A program made the translations under genes and the position numbers. From positions 223,296 through 287,295 of the forward strand of contig JACKDV010000010.1 of assembly GCA_020633315.1 (NCBI GenBank): a DNA stretch of 64,000 bases, in the 5' to 3' direction. The DNA is from Myxococcales bacterium. Lineage in GTDB: Bacteria; Myxococcota_A; Polyangia; Nannocystales; Nannocystaceae. This document shows positions 24,932-32,219 of the stretch, in pieces (the stretch's first letter is position 1; each line of letters opens with the position of its first letter). The notes below the pieces were generated by a model, which saw only the letters and a program-made list of their open reading frames with translations, was not told the origin of the DNA and ran no database searches.

Positions 24932-26392
24932 TCACTTCGCGCGGCTGCGGGCCGGGCGGAAGTCTTCCTTGCGCAGGCCGTGGCGGCGCATCTTGTCGAA
25001 CAGGGCGCGGGCGGAGATGCCGGCGCGACGGGCCACCTCGCCCACGCGGCCGTGGGTCTGGGCGAGCAGGGCGGTGAGGTACTCGCGCTCGCCCTCGAGC
25101 AGCAGCGCGGCCCGGACCTCCTTCCAGCCGTGCTGCGTCCAGGCGCCGGGGAGCTCGATGGTGCCGGCCTGGGCGAGGCGCTCCACGTCGACCATCAGCT
25201 CGGGCGACGGGTCGTGGTCGGGCTCGGGCGGCTCGTTGGCGTAGCGCGCGATGGTGGTGGGCAGGTCGCTCAGCTCGATGGTGGAGCCGCGGCACAGCAG
25301 CACCGCGCGCTCCATCACGTTGGCCAGCTCGCGGACGTTGCCGGGCCAGGGGTAGCGCATCATGGCCACGCGGGCCTCCTCGGAGAGGCCCTGCACCGCG
25401 CGACCGAGCTGCTGGCGCTGGAGCTGGAGGTACGCGTCGGCCAGCGCCGCGATGTCCTCGGGTCGCTCGCGCAGCGAGGGGACCATGATCTCCACCACGC
25501 ACAGGCGGTAGAAGAGGTCGCGGCGGAAGCGGCCCGCCTCCACCTCGGCCTCGAGGTCGCGGTTGGTGGCGGCCACGATGCGCACGTCGACCTCGATGGC
25601 CTCGTCGGCGCCCACGGGGCGGATCCGCTGGTCCTGGATCGCGCGCAGGAGCTTGGCCTGCAGCGGCAGCGGGACCTCGCCGATCTCGTCGAGCAGCAGC
25701 ACGCCGCGGTCGGCTCGCTCGAACTGCCCGCGGTGGGCCCGGTGGGCGCCGGTGAAGGCCCCCTTGGCGTGGCCGAACAGCTCGCTCTCGAACAGCTCGG
25801 CCGGCAGCGCGGCGCAGTTGACCGAGACGAACGGGCCCTGGGCGCGGGGGCCCGAGCCGTGGATGGCGGCGGCGATGCGCTCCTTGCCGACCCCGGTCTC
25901 GCCCTGGATCAGCACGGGGCTGTCGGCGTAGGCCACCCGGTGGACGGTCTCCATCACCGCCCGCATCGCGGGGCTGTTGGCGATCAGATCCACCGGCTGC
26001 CTCCGCTCGCGGAGCCCGGCCTGGTGTCGCTCGAGGCGACGCTCGCGGGAGCGCTCGACCAGGGCCCGCAGGGCGGGCACCAGCCCGGGGCCGGGCTCGA
26101 GCACGGCGTCGGCCCCCGCGGCCACCAGCGTGGCGTGGCGGCCGTCGTCCTGGCCCTCGTCGAGCACGACCAGGGTGGGGCGGTCGGGGAGGGCCCGCAG
26201 GGCCTGCAGCAGGTCGCTGGCCTGGGCGAGGGCCGCCCGGTCGAGCACGGCGAGGTCGAAGCTCTCGTTGACCAGCCCCGGCGCGGCCTCGGTGCCCTCG
26301 GCGATGACGTAGCAGTGGGGATCGGCGAGCGCCTCGAGCAGCTGCCCGCGGAGGGCGACATCGGCGAGGGCGAGGCGGACGCGGACCAGCAT
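24932..26392 (-). CDS. Sigma-54-dependent transcriptional activator with receiver-like domain
   Basis: 486 residues. A receiver-like N-domain (about 1-125) lacks a full acidic triad. The central AAA+ sigma-54 interaction domain has Walker A GETGVGKE (about 160), GAFTGA (about 209), LLLDEIGE (Walker B) and the WPGNVREL motif. The C-terminal Fis-type HTH reads GRVGEVARRAGISARALFDKMRRHGL. It activates promoters bound by sigma-54 RNA polymerase. ATG 26392 begins the receiver fold; 33 in-frame upstream residues look noncoding. The gene converges on the deiminase (7-bp gap). A motif site facing it lies about 390 nt upstream. No kinase is nearby. Confidence 0.9.
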   Translation of the reverse strand: MLVRVRLALADVALRGQLLEALADPHCYVIAEGTEAAPGLVNESFDLAVLDRAALAQASDLLQALRALPDRPTLVVLDEGQDDGRHATLVAAGADAVLEPGPGLVPALRALVERSRERRLERHQAGLRERRQPVDLIANSPAMRAVMETVHRVAYADSPVLIQGETGVGKERIAAAIHGSGPRAQGPFVSVNCAALPAELFESELFGHAKGAFTGAHRAHRGQFERADRGVLLLDEIGEVPLPLQAKLLRAIQDQRIRPVGADEAIEVDVRIVAATNRDLEAEVEAGRFRRDLFYRLCVVEIMVPSLRERPEDIAALADAYLQLQRQQLGRAVQGLSEEARVAMMRYPWPGNVRELANVMERAVLLCRGSTIELSDLPTTIARYANEPPEPDHDPSPELMVDVERLAQAGTIELPGAWTQHGWKEVRAALLLEGEREYLTALLAQTHGRVGEVARRAGISARALFDKMRRHGLRKEDFRPARSRAK

Positions 26393-26461
26393 CGGCGCGA
26401 GCCGAACGAGCGTACCAAAGGCGCGAGCGACGCAGGGATCGGGCCCCCGGGGCGCCGTGGA

Positions 26462-26493
26462 TGCACCGTTGGGGGCCCTTGCTGGCTCCAACG
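26462..26493 (+). promoter_or_regulatory. Cluster motif site S4 (TGCACC-N16-GGCTCCAACG), small lipoprotein
   Basis: Perfect match with a 16-nt spacer, ending 39 nt before ATG 26533 of the small lipoprotein. The downstream leader contains CAAGGA at a good ribosome-binding distance. Confidence 0.75.
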
Positions 26494-26532
26494 CCGCGCG
26501 TCCCTCGGGGCGTCGACCCGCAAGGACCGCTC

Positions 26533-26733
26533 ATGCACGCCAAGACCATCGCTCCCTGGCTGACCACCCTGACCCTCGCCGTCGCGCTGGCCGGCTGCGG
26601 CAGCAAGAAGACCGAGCCCACCAAGGTCAAGTCGTCCGACGCGGCCAAGCCCGCGGCGAGCAAGGCGGCCGATCCCGACGAGCCGGACGAGCCCGAGGAG
26701 CCGGCGGCGGACGAGGAAGAGGACCAGGGCTGA
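26533..26733 (+). CDS. Small acidic lipoprotein
   Basis: 66 residues. Signal MHAKTIAPWLTTLTLAVALAGC with lipobox ALAGC, followed by a low-complexity mature part: Lys/Ser/Ala-rich first, then a Glu/Asp/Pro-rich end (DEPDEPEEPAADEEEDQG). AAGGA lies about 7 nt before ATG 26533. No catalytic features. It carries its own copy of the cluster motif, so it is probably part of the regulon, perhaps as a membrane anchor, a tag acceptor or an interaction partner. Its Glu-rich C-terminus is notable next to glutamate ligases (inference). Confidence 0.75.
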   Translation: MHAKTIAPWLTTLTLAVALAGCGSKKTEPTKVKSSDAAKPAASKAADPDEPDEPEEPAADEEEDQG

Positions 26734-26784
26734 GCGCTCCTTCCCTCGCATCGACCCCGAGCGTGGCGATCGTCCCACTCGCGT

Positions 26785-26816
26785 CGTTGGAGCACGGGCC
26801 CCGGGACAAGGGTGCG
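26785..26816 (-). promoter_or_regulatory. Cluster motif site S5 (CGCACC-N16-TGCTCCAACG), minus strand
   Basis: Minus-strand site with the exact 16-nt spacer starting CTT. It points leftward through the small lipoprotein gene (antisense to it) toward the sigma-54 activator, whose start is about 390 nt away. It could drive that gene with a long leader, or an antisense RNA over the lipoprotein. Confidence 0.6.
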
Positions 26817-26836
26817 GACGACCGCGCGAGCGCGGC

Positions 26837-27844
26837 TCAGGCCGGAGCCTGGGGCGCGGCCGTGGAACGACGGCGAGTCGCCTCGGCGATCATCGCTCGC
26901 GCCACCGCCTCGATGAAGGGCAGCCCCGTGAAGCGCTCGAGGTCGAAGAAGCCGCCGGGACTGTAGACGTTGGCCTCGCACAGCACGTCGCCGATGAAGT
27001 CCAGGCCCGCGAGGAAGTGACCGTCGCGGACCAGGCGGGGACCCACCGCCTCCACCACCACCTCCATCTGCGGGGTCACGCCGCCGGGCACCGCGTGCCC
27101 GCCCGCGTGGATGTTGCTGCGGAAGTCGTCGCGCCCGGGCACGCGGCGGATGGCCGCCGGCACGCCGTCGACCCGCAGCAGCTCGCCCGAGACCACCAGC
27201 ACACGCGTGTCGCCGTCCTCGGCCTGGGGCACGAACTCCTGGGCGATCACCATGCCGCGCTCGAGCAGCAGGTCGAGGATCTGGTTGAGGTTGCGCTCGG
27301 CCCGGTCGGCTCGGAACACGCCCAGCCCCCGCGTGCCCAGGGCGGGCTTGAGCACCGCGGGGCCTTCGAGCTGGGCCACGAAGCTCCGCAGGGTCTCCCG
27401 ATCGCCGCTGGTGATCGTGCGCGGGCGGGTGAGCTCGGGGAACAGGCCCAGGTAGGCCTTGGACGCGGCGCGGGCGAGGCCGTGCGGATCGTTGAGCACG
27501 GGCAGGCCGCGCTCGTGGGCGATCTGGAGCATCTGCAGCGCGCCCGCCTGCAGGCCGGCCCGGTCGTCGCGGGCGGGGTTGGTCCGGCAGATCACCGCGT
27601 CGAGCTCGGCGAGGCGGATCTCCGAGGGGCTCGCGCGGCGGACCGCCTCCACCATCGTGCCGATGTCGGCGTCCTCCACCCGGCGGGCTCGCGCCACGAT
27701 GTGGCCGTGCTCGTCCATGCCGAGCTCGGCCACCTCGATGAGGAACAGGGTGCAGCCCTCCACGAGCAGGGCGCGGCAGAGCATGGCGGTGGACTGCCGC
27801 GGCCCGAAGCTGGCGAAGTCGTTGATGACCAGGGCGATCCTCAT
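26837..27844 (-). CDS. Glutathione-synthase-like ATP-grasp ligase
   Basis: 335 residues, similar in length to GshB (about 316). The N-terminal Rossmann-like part (MRIALVINDFASFGPRQSTAM) is followed by the ATP-grasp domain: GPAVLKPALGTRGLGVFRAD, MVIAQEFVPQAEDGDTRVLVVSG, DDFRSNIHAGGHAVP and DFIGDVLCEANVYSPGGF. The last resembles the GshB metal/ATP segment ending NVTSPTG. It would form an amide bond between an amino acid or peptide carboxylate and an amine; substrates are unknown. There is no GshA partner nearby. The start overlaps the stop of the upstream AstE-like gene by 4 bp (27841-27844), so the two form a coupled pair. Confidence 0.85.
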   Translation of the reverse strand: MRIALVINDFASFGPRQSTAMLCRALLVEGCTLFLIEVAELGMDEHGHIVARARRVEDADIGTMVEAVRRASPSEIRLAELDAVICRTNPARDDRAGLQAGALQMLQIAHERGLPVLNDPHGLARAASKAYLGLFPELTRPRTITSGDRETLRSFVAQLEGPAVLKPALGTRGLGVFRADRAERNLNQILDLLLERGMVIAQEFVPQAEDGDTRVLVVSGELLRVDGVPAAIRRVPGRDDFRSNIHAGGHAVPGGVTPQMEVVVEAVGPRLVRDGHFLAGLDFIGDVLCEANVYSPGGFFDLERFTGLPFIEAVARAMIAEATRRRSTAAPQAPA

Positions 27845-28878
27845 GACTCGGACTCCTCGCGCAGCAGCGCCTCGGCCCCGGGGAAGCGGCCGGGGGGGGC
27901 GATGGTGCCCAGGTGCACGATGCGGGCGCCGGTGGGGCTGACCGGGTCGACGCTCTTGCCGATCACGATCCCGTCGCAGGGAGAGGCGTACTCACGGACG
28001 AGGTCCCCGAAGATGTCGACCTGACGGGCGATGACCTGCCCCTCCTGCACCGTGTCCCGCAGCTCGGGGAGCACCTGCAGCAGGCCGCCCATGTCGGTGT
28101 GGATCCACCGCGAGCCCTCGCACAGGGTGGGGGGCGGGCCCTTGGAGCCGTGGTGGCGCCCGGGCAGCATCTTCACCTGGGACAGCACCGCCCGCAGCCC
28201 CGCGAGGGTGCGCCCCACCTGCCGCGGCTGGAACACGTGGGGGTTGCCGATCTCCACCGTGATCGCGGGCCCGCCTCGCGCCGAGACCCAGCCCCGCAGG
28301 GTGTGATCCATGGGCGGGCTGTGCAGCACGATGCTCGGCCGCTGCAGCAGCGCCATGTGGGCGGTGATGGGGTCGTCGAGGTCGGCCCGCACGTAGAGGG
28401 TGTTGACCCGACCGAAGCTCGCCGTGTGCAGGTCGGCGAGGTAGTCGAAGAGGTTGATCACCCGCGCGATCAGCCGCGCCGCGTACACCCGGGACTCGCT
28501 GCCGGGCTCGTGGCCGGGCATGATGTGGTTGAGGTCGGTGCCGTCGGCGAACTCGCGGGCGTGCTGGAGCAGCCCGGGGATGTTGAGCACGGGCACCACC
28601 ACCAAGGCGCCCCGCAGCACGGCGGGGTCGATGGCGGCCACCAGGCGGTGGACCACCGGGATCCCGTTGAGCTCGTTGCCGTGCAGGGCGGCCGTGATGC
28701 CGAAGATCGGTCCCGCGCGGCGGCCCTTGACCACGATCACGGGCAGGCGGGTGGCTCGGCCCATGCCGTCGTGGGTGAGGTCGACCAGCACCCGCGTCAC
28801 TCGCTCGGCCGGGAGATCCTCGATGCGCAGCGCCTCTACGCAGCGAATTCGGGGGTCGTTGAAGAGGGCGGAGAACAC
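27841..28878 (-). CDS. Succinylglutamate desuccinylase/aspartoacylase family hydrolase (M14-like), copy 2
   Basis: 345 residues. Intact family motifs: TAALHGNELNGIPV (zinc His and Glu), LADLHTASFGRVN (third ligand His) and AITVEIGNPHVF (catalytic Glu), with a C-terminal barrel-like part (TVQEGQVIARQVDIFGDLV). It lies upstream of and coupled to the GshB-like ligase, mirroring the RimK/hydrolase arrangement 6 kb away, though sequence similarity to copy 1 is only moderate. GTG 28878 is chosen because the cluster motif occupies 28894-28925 directly upstream; a GTG at 28905 falls inside the motif, and a start at 28986 would overlap the divergent FHA gene. Confidence 0.83.
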   Translation of the reverse strand: MFSALFNDPRIRCVEALRIEDLPAERVTRVLVDLTHDGMGRATRLPVIVVKGRRAGPIFGITAALHGNELNGIPVVHRLVAAIDPAVLRGALVVVPVLNIPGLLQHAREFADGTDLNHIMPGHEPGSESRVYAARLIARVINLFDYLADLHTASFGRVNTLYVRADLDDPITAHMALLQRPSIVLHSPPMDHTLRGWVSARGGPAITVEIGNPHVFQPRQVGRTLAGLRAVLSQVKMLPGRHHGSKGPPPTLCEGSRWIHTDMGGLLQVLPELRDTVQEGQVIARQVDIFGDLVREYASPCDGIVIGKSVDPVSPTGARIVHLGTIAPPGRFPGAEALLREESES

Positions 28879-28893
28879 GGCGTGCGTTCGGGC

Positions 28894-28925
28894 CGTTGGA
28901 GCCACCCAAGAGCGCCAGGGGTGCG
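28894..28925 (-). promoter_or_regulatory. Cluster motif site S6 (CGCACC-N16-GGCTCCAACG), hydrolase 2/ligase operon
   Basis: Minus-strand site with the conserved 16-nt spacer. It ends 15 nt before GTG 28878 of the second AstE-like gene, implying a very short leader. Confidence 0.75.
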
Positions 28926-28973
28926 CGTGCGGGGTGGAAACGTGGGGCCGGGGGCCTGCGGTATGCTTCGCCC

Positions 28974-29579
28974 GTGGCCCGCGCAAAGCCCGAGCCCGAG
29001 GGCGGTCCCACCGTCGAGTACCACGAGCCCGAGCTCGCCGAGCTGGGGCACGCCTGCCTGGAGGTGGTGCGAGGGGTCCCCTTCGGCAAGCCGCTGCTGC
29101 TGAGCGCGGGCTCGCTGCTGGTGGGGCGAGACGAGACCGCGGAGATCCGCCTCGACGTCAGCGGGGTCTCGCGCAAGCACGCGCGGCTGACGGTGGAGGC
29201 GGGCACCCAGGTGCGGCTGACCGACCTGGGCTCGCGCAACGGGACCTTCGTGAACGCGCAGCGGATCGAGAGCGTGCCCCTGCGCGAGGGCGACGAGCTG
29301 CGCTTCGGACCGGCGGTGCTGCGGCTGCGCTTCATCGGCCGCGACGCGCCGCCGCCCCCCGCTCCCGCGCCCTCGCGGCCGCCCGAGCTGAGCGTGCGGG
29401 AGTTCGAGGTGGCGTGCCTGGTGGCGGAGGGCCTCACCAACGCCGAGGTGGGCAAGCGGCTGTTCATCAGCCCGGCCACGGTGGGGCGTCACCTCTCCAA
29501 CGTGTACGAGCGCCTGGGCATCCACTCGCGGGCGGCCCTCACCCGCTACATCAGCGATCCGAGCTCGCGCGATCGCTGA
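28974..29579 (+). CDS. FHA domain protein with C-terminal LuxR-type HTH
   Basis: 201 residues. The FHA domain (about 40-115) shows SLLVGRDETAEIRL, VSRKHARL and DLGSRNGTFVN, the canonical phosphothreonine-binding residues. After a Pro/Ala linker, a LuxR/GerE HTH follows: LSVREFEVACLVAEGLTNAEVGKRLFISPATVGRHLSNVYERLGIHS. This is a one-protein route from Ser/Thr kinase phosphorylation to transcription, fitting a genome with many such kinases. GTG 28974 is used because the sequence before it overlaps the divergent hydrolase promoter. Its last 29 bp overlap the convergent MocR gene. Confidence 0.85.
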   Translation: MARAKPEPEGGPTVEYHEPELAELGHACLEVVRGVPFGKPLLLSAGSLLVGRDETAEIRLDVSGVSRKHARLTVEAGTQVRLTDLGSRNGTFVNAQRIESVPLREGDELRFGPAVLRLRFIGRDAPPPPAPAPSRPPELSVREFEVACLVAEGLTNAEVGKRLFISPATVGRHLSNVYERLGIHSRAALTRYISDPSSRDR

Positions 29580-31059
29580 GCGCCTCGCCGCGCGAGCTCG
29601 GGACCCGCGAGGCCGCGGTGGCGAGGCGGCGGGCGGCCCGACGCAGCTCTCCCTCGTCGTGGCGGGCGAAGCCCATGCGCACGAAGGGGCGCCGGCGGCC
29701 GTCGAAGGCGAACTGCCGCGCGGGCCGGATGCGGACCCCGAGCGCGGCCGCCTGCTCCACCCACTGGTCCACGTCGAGCTCGAGGGCCTGGGCCCACAGC
29801 GCCAGCCCGCCGCTGGGCGGGCGCAGCACCAGGCGATCGCCCAGCCGGGACCCGAGCTCCTCCACCAGGGCATCGCGGCGCGCGAGGTAGCTGCGGCGGG
29901 CTCGCCAGGCGTGGCGCTGCACCTCGCCGTCCTCCATCAGCTCGGCCACCGCGGCCTCCACCGCCAGATCGCCCTGGCGATCGAGGGTGCTGCGCAGCAC
30001 GGCCAGGCGGCGCAGCAGCGGGGCCGGGGCGACCACGTAGCCCAGGCGCAGCCCGGGGGCCAGCACCTTGCTGAGCGTGCCCACGTAGATCACGTGCCCG
30101 CCGCGATCGAGGGTGGCCAGCGGGAGCACCGGCCGGCCCTCGTAGTGGAACTCGTGGTCGTAGTCGTCCTCCACGATGGCCAGGCGATGGGCCCGGGCCA
30201 CGTCGAGCAGAGCGAGGCGCCGCGGCCCGCTGAGGGTGACGGTGGTGGGGTACTGGTGGTGGGGCGTGAGGTACACGGCGCGCAGCTCGGAGCGGCGGGC
30301 GAGCTCGGCGAGGCGAGCCACGTCGAGGCCGTCGTCGTCGACGGGCACGGGCACCAGCTCGGCCCCGTGGGCCCGCAGCGCGTCCCAGGCGGGGCGGTAG
30401 CCGTAGGCCTCCACCGCCACCCGATCGCCGGGGCGCAGGACCGCGGCGCCCACCAGCCACAGCGCCATCTGGCTGCCGCGGGTGACGAAGACGTCGTCGG
30501 CCGAGCACGCCAGGCCGCGGGCGTCGGCGAGCATGGTCGCGAGCTGCTCGCGCAGCTCCGGCAGGCCCTCGACCGGTCCGTAGTCGAGCAGCCGCGCGGC
30601 CCGGCGCTCGAGCGCGCGGCGGTACGCCCGGGCCAGCAGCGTCCACGGCACCAGGCGCACGTCGGGCAGGCCGCCCGAGAGATCGAAGGTGGCGCTGGGG
30701 ACCACGGGGTGCGAGGTGATCGGCTCGTCGCCCAGCCCGAAGCCCAGGCGCCCCGGCATCGCGGCCCGGGGCCCGTCGTCGCGGCGAGGCGGGCGGGCCC
30801 CCTCCTCGGGCGCGCTCACCCAGCGCCCGCGGGCCGCCTCGGTGCGGATCCACCCCTCGGCATCGAGGGCATCGTAGGCGGCGGTGATGGTGTTGCGGTT
30901 GACCCCGAGCTGGCGGGCCAGGGTGCGTGAGCCGGGCAGGCGCTGGCCGGCCCGCAGCCGCCCCCGCAGGATCTCCTCGCGGAGCGCCCCCGCGATGCGC
31001 ACGGTGAGCGCGCCCTCGTCCTCCGCCTGGAGCTCCAGCGCCAGCGACCACTCCGCCAC
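29551..31059 (-). CDS. MocR/PdxR-type GntR-aminotransferase fusion regulator
   Basis: 502 residues. The N-terminal GntR winged helix (LTVRIAGALREEILRGRLRAGQRLPGSRTLARQLGVNRNTITAAYDAL) is followed by a class-I aminotransferase-like domain with YGPVEGLPELREQLA, the Asp strand VEDDYDHEF and the PLP lysine segment GTLSKVLAPGLRLGY. MocR proteins bind PLP and control vitamin B6 or amine metabolism genes. GTG 31059 is chosen because the HTH follows closely. It diverges from a PPOX-GNAT gene, and CTGGACC direct repeats lie between them, which is the typical MocR arrangement. Confidence 0.9.
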   Translation of the reverse strand: MAEWSLALELQAEDEGALTVRIAGALREEILRGRLRAGQRLPGSRTLARQLGVNRNTITAAYDALDAEGWIRTEAARGRWVSAPEEGARPPRRDDGPRAAMPGRLGFGLGDEPITSHPVVPSATFDLSGGLPDVRLVPWTLLARAYRRALERRAARLLDYGPVEGLPELREQLATMLADARGLACSADDVFVTRGSQMALWLVGAAVLRPGDRVAVEAYGYRPAWDALRAHGAELVPVPVDDDGLDVARLAELARRSELRAVYLTPHHQYPTTVTLSGPRRLALLDVARAHRLAIVEDDYDHEFHYEGRPVLPLATLDRGGHVIYVGTLSKVLAPGLRLGYVVAPAPLLRRLAVLRSTLDRQGDLAVEAAVAELMEDGEVQRHAWRARRSYLARRDALVEELGSRLGDRLVLRPPSGGLALWAQALELDVDQWVEQAAALGVRIRPARQFAFDGRRRPFVRMGFARHDEGELRRAARRLATAASRVPSSRGEALSDRASSDR

Positions 31060-31095
31060 CCCGCAGGGGTACCACGGAGGGGATCGCTCGGAGAG

Positions 31096-31134
31096 CTGGA
31101 CCAGTGAGAATCTTCGATCTGGACCTACTGGACC
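31096..31134 (+). promoter_or_regulatory. Putative MocR operator: three CTGGACC direct repeats
   Basis: CTGGACC occurs at 31096-31102, 31119-31125 and 31128-31134, starting 37 bp upstream of the MocR start, with an inverted GGTCCA just beyond (31144-31149). As I recall, CTGGACYTAA is a reported PdxR/MocR recognition sequence; the middle copy reads CTGGACCTAC. The repeats cover the GTG at 31104, which argues for the downstream ATG as start of the regulated gene. Confidence 0.6.
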
Positions 31135-31148
31135 ATCCAGGTGGGTCC

Positions 31149-32219
31149 ATGCTCCGGGGCATGTGGGACGACCGCTTCGAGATGAGCGAGGCCGAGGCGC
31201 TGGAGGTGTTCCGCCACACCGGCGTGCTGCGCCTGGCCGTGGCCACGCCGAAGGGGCCGCTGCTGCGCACGGTGGACGGCGTGGTCCACGATGGCGCGCT
31301 GTGCTTCCACGGCGGCGACCAGGGCGAGAAGCTGGCGATGCTGGGGCGCGAGGTGATGGTGACCACCGATCACACCGTGGCCCACCTGCCGAGCTGGTTC
31401 TTCGACGAGCGGCGCGCCTGCCCGGCCACCACCTACTATCGCAGCGTGCACCTGCGGGGGCGGGCCGAGCGGGTGGACGAGCCGGCGGCCAAGGCCGCGG
31501 TGCTCCAGGCGCTGATGGAGCGCTTCCAGCCCGAGGGCGGTCACCAGCGCATCGAGGCGCACGACCCCCTGTATGCATCGGTGGTGGACAAGCTGCTGGT
31601 GGTGCGGGTGCGCCCGCTGTCGATCCAGGGCAAGGCCAAGCTGGGGCAGCACAAGGGGGCTCGCACGATCGCCAAGGCGCTGCACGGGCTGTGGCAGCGC
31701 GGGGCGCCCGGCGACCTGGCGGCGCTGCGGATCATCCGCGAGGCCCACCCGCAGCGGCCCACGCCGCCGTGGATGCGGGGGCCGGCGGGCACCCTCCTCG
31801 AGGTCGCGCCCGACGAGCGCGAGCTGCCGGGCGCGCTGGCGCTGGTGGAGGGCGAGTACTGGAACGTGGGCGTCGAGGCGTCTCGCATCGCCCGGGCCCA
31901 CCTGGCGAGCTCGGCCTGGATGGTGGCGCGCGACGAGCTGGGGCAGGTGGTCGCCACCGCTCGGGCGATGGGCGACGACGCCCAGGCGGCGTGGATCCAC
32001 GATGTGGCCGTGCACCCGCGCTACCGCGGGCGGGGGCTGGGGCAGGCCCTGGTGGGGCGGCTGCTCGATCACCCGCGCGTCCGCGGGGTGCGACGGGTGC
32101 TGCTGCAGACCCGCGATGCCCAGGGCTTCTACGCCACGCTGGGCTTCATGGCCCACCCGCCGCGGCACGACACGCTGGCGCTGGAGCGCGTGCCGACGGA
32201 GCTCGGTCGGCCTCGGTGA
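31149..32219 (+). CDS. PPOX-like flavin-binding domain fused to GNAT acetyltransferase
   Basis: 356 residues. The N-terminal half (about 10-150) resembles pyridoxamine 5'-phosphate oxidase-like split-barrel proteins: MSEAEALEVFRHTGVLRLAVATPKGPLLRTVDGVV, HGGDQGEKLAML, YRSVHLRGRAERVDE. The C-terminal half (about 205-350) is a GNAT acetyltransferase: IHDVAVHPRYRGRGLGQALVGRLLDH, with the acetyl-CoA R-G-x-G-x-x-L loop, and DAQGFYATLGF. This two-domain architecture is found as single MocR-controlled genes. ATG 31149 is favoured by AGGTGGG upstream and by the operator repeats; GTG 31104 would add 15 residues. The 3' end overlaps a minus-strand lipoprotein ORF by 91 bp. Confidence 0.83.
   Translation: MLRGMWDDRFEMSEAEALEVFRHTGVLRLAVATPKGPLLRTVDGVVHDGALCFHGGDQGEKLAMLGREVMVTTDHTVAHLPSWFFDERRACPATTYYRSVHLRGRAERVDEPAAKAAVLQALMERFQPEGGHQRIEAHDPLYASVVDKLLVVRVRPLSIQGKAKLGQHKGARTIAKALHGLWQRGAPGDLAALRIIREAHPQRPTPPWMRGPAGTLLEVAPDERELPGALALVEGEYWNVGVEASRIARAHLASSAWMVARDELGQVVATARAMGDDAQAAWIHDVAVHPRYRGRGLGQALVGRLLDHPRVRGVRRVLLQTRDAQGFYATLGFMAHPPRHDTLALERVPTELGRPR

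Noticed and set aside
28878..28986. Longer N-terminus for the second AstE-like hydrolase
   Set aside because: It would place motif site S6 inside coding sequence and overlap the FHA gene start; the family domain begins after 28878.
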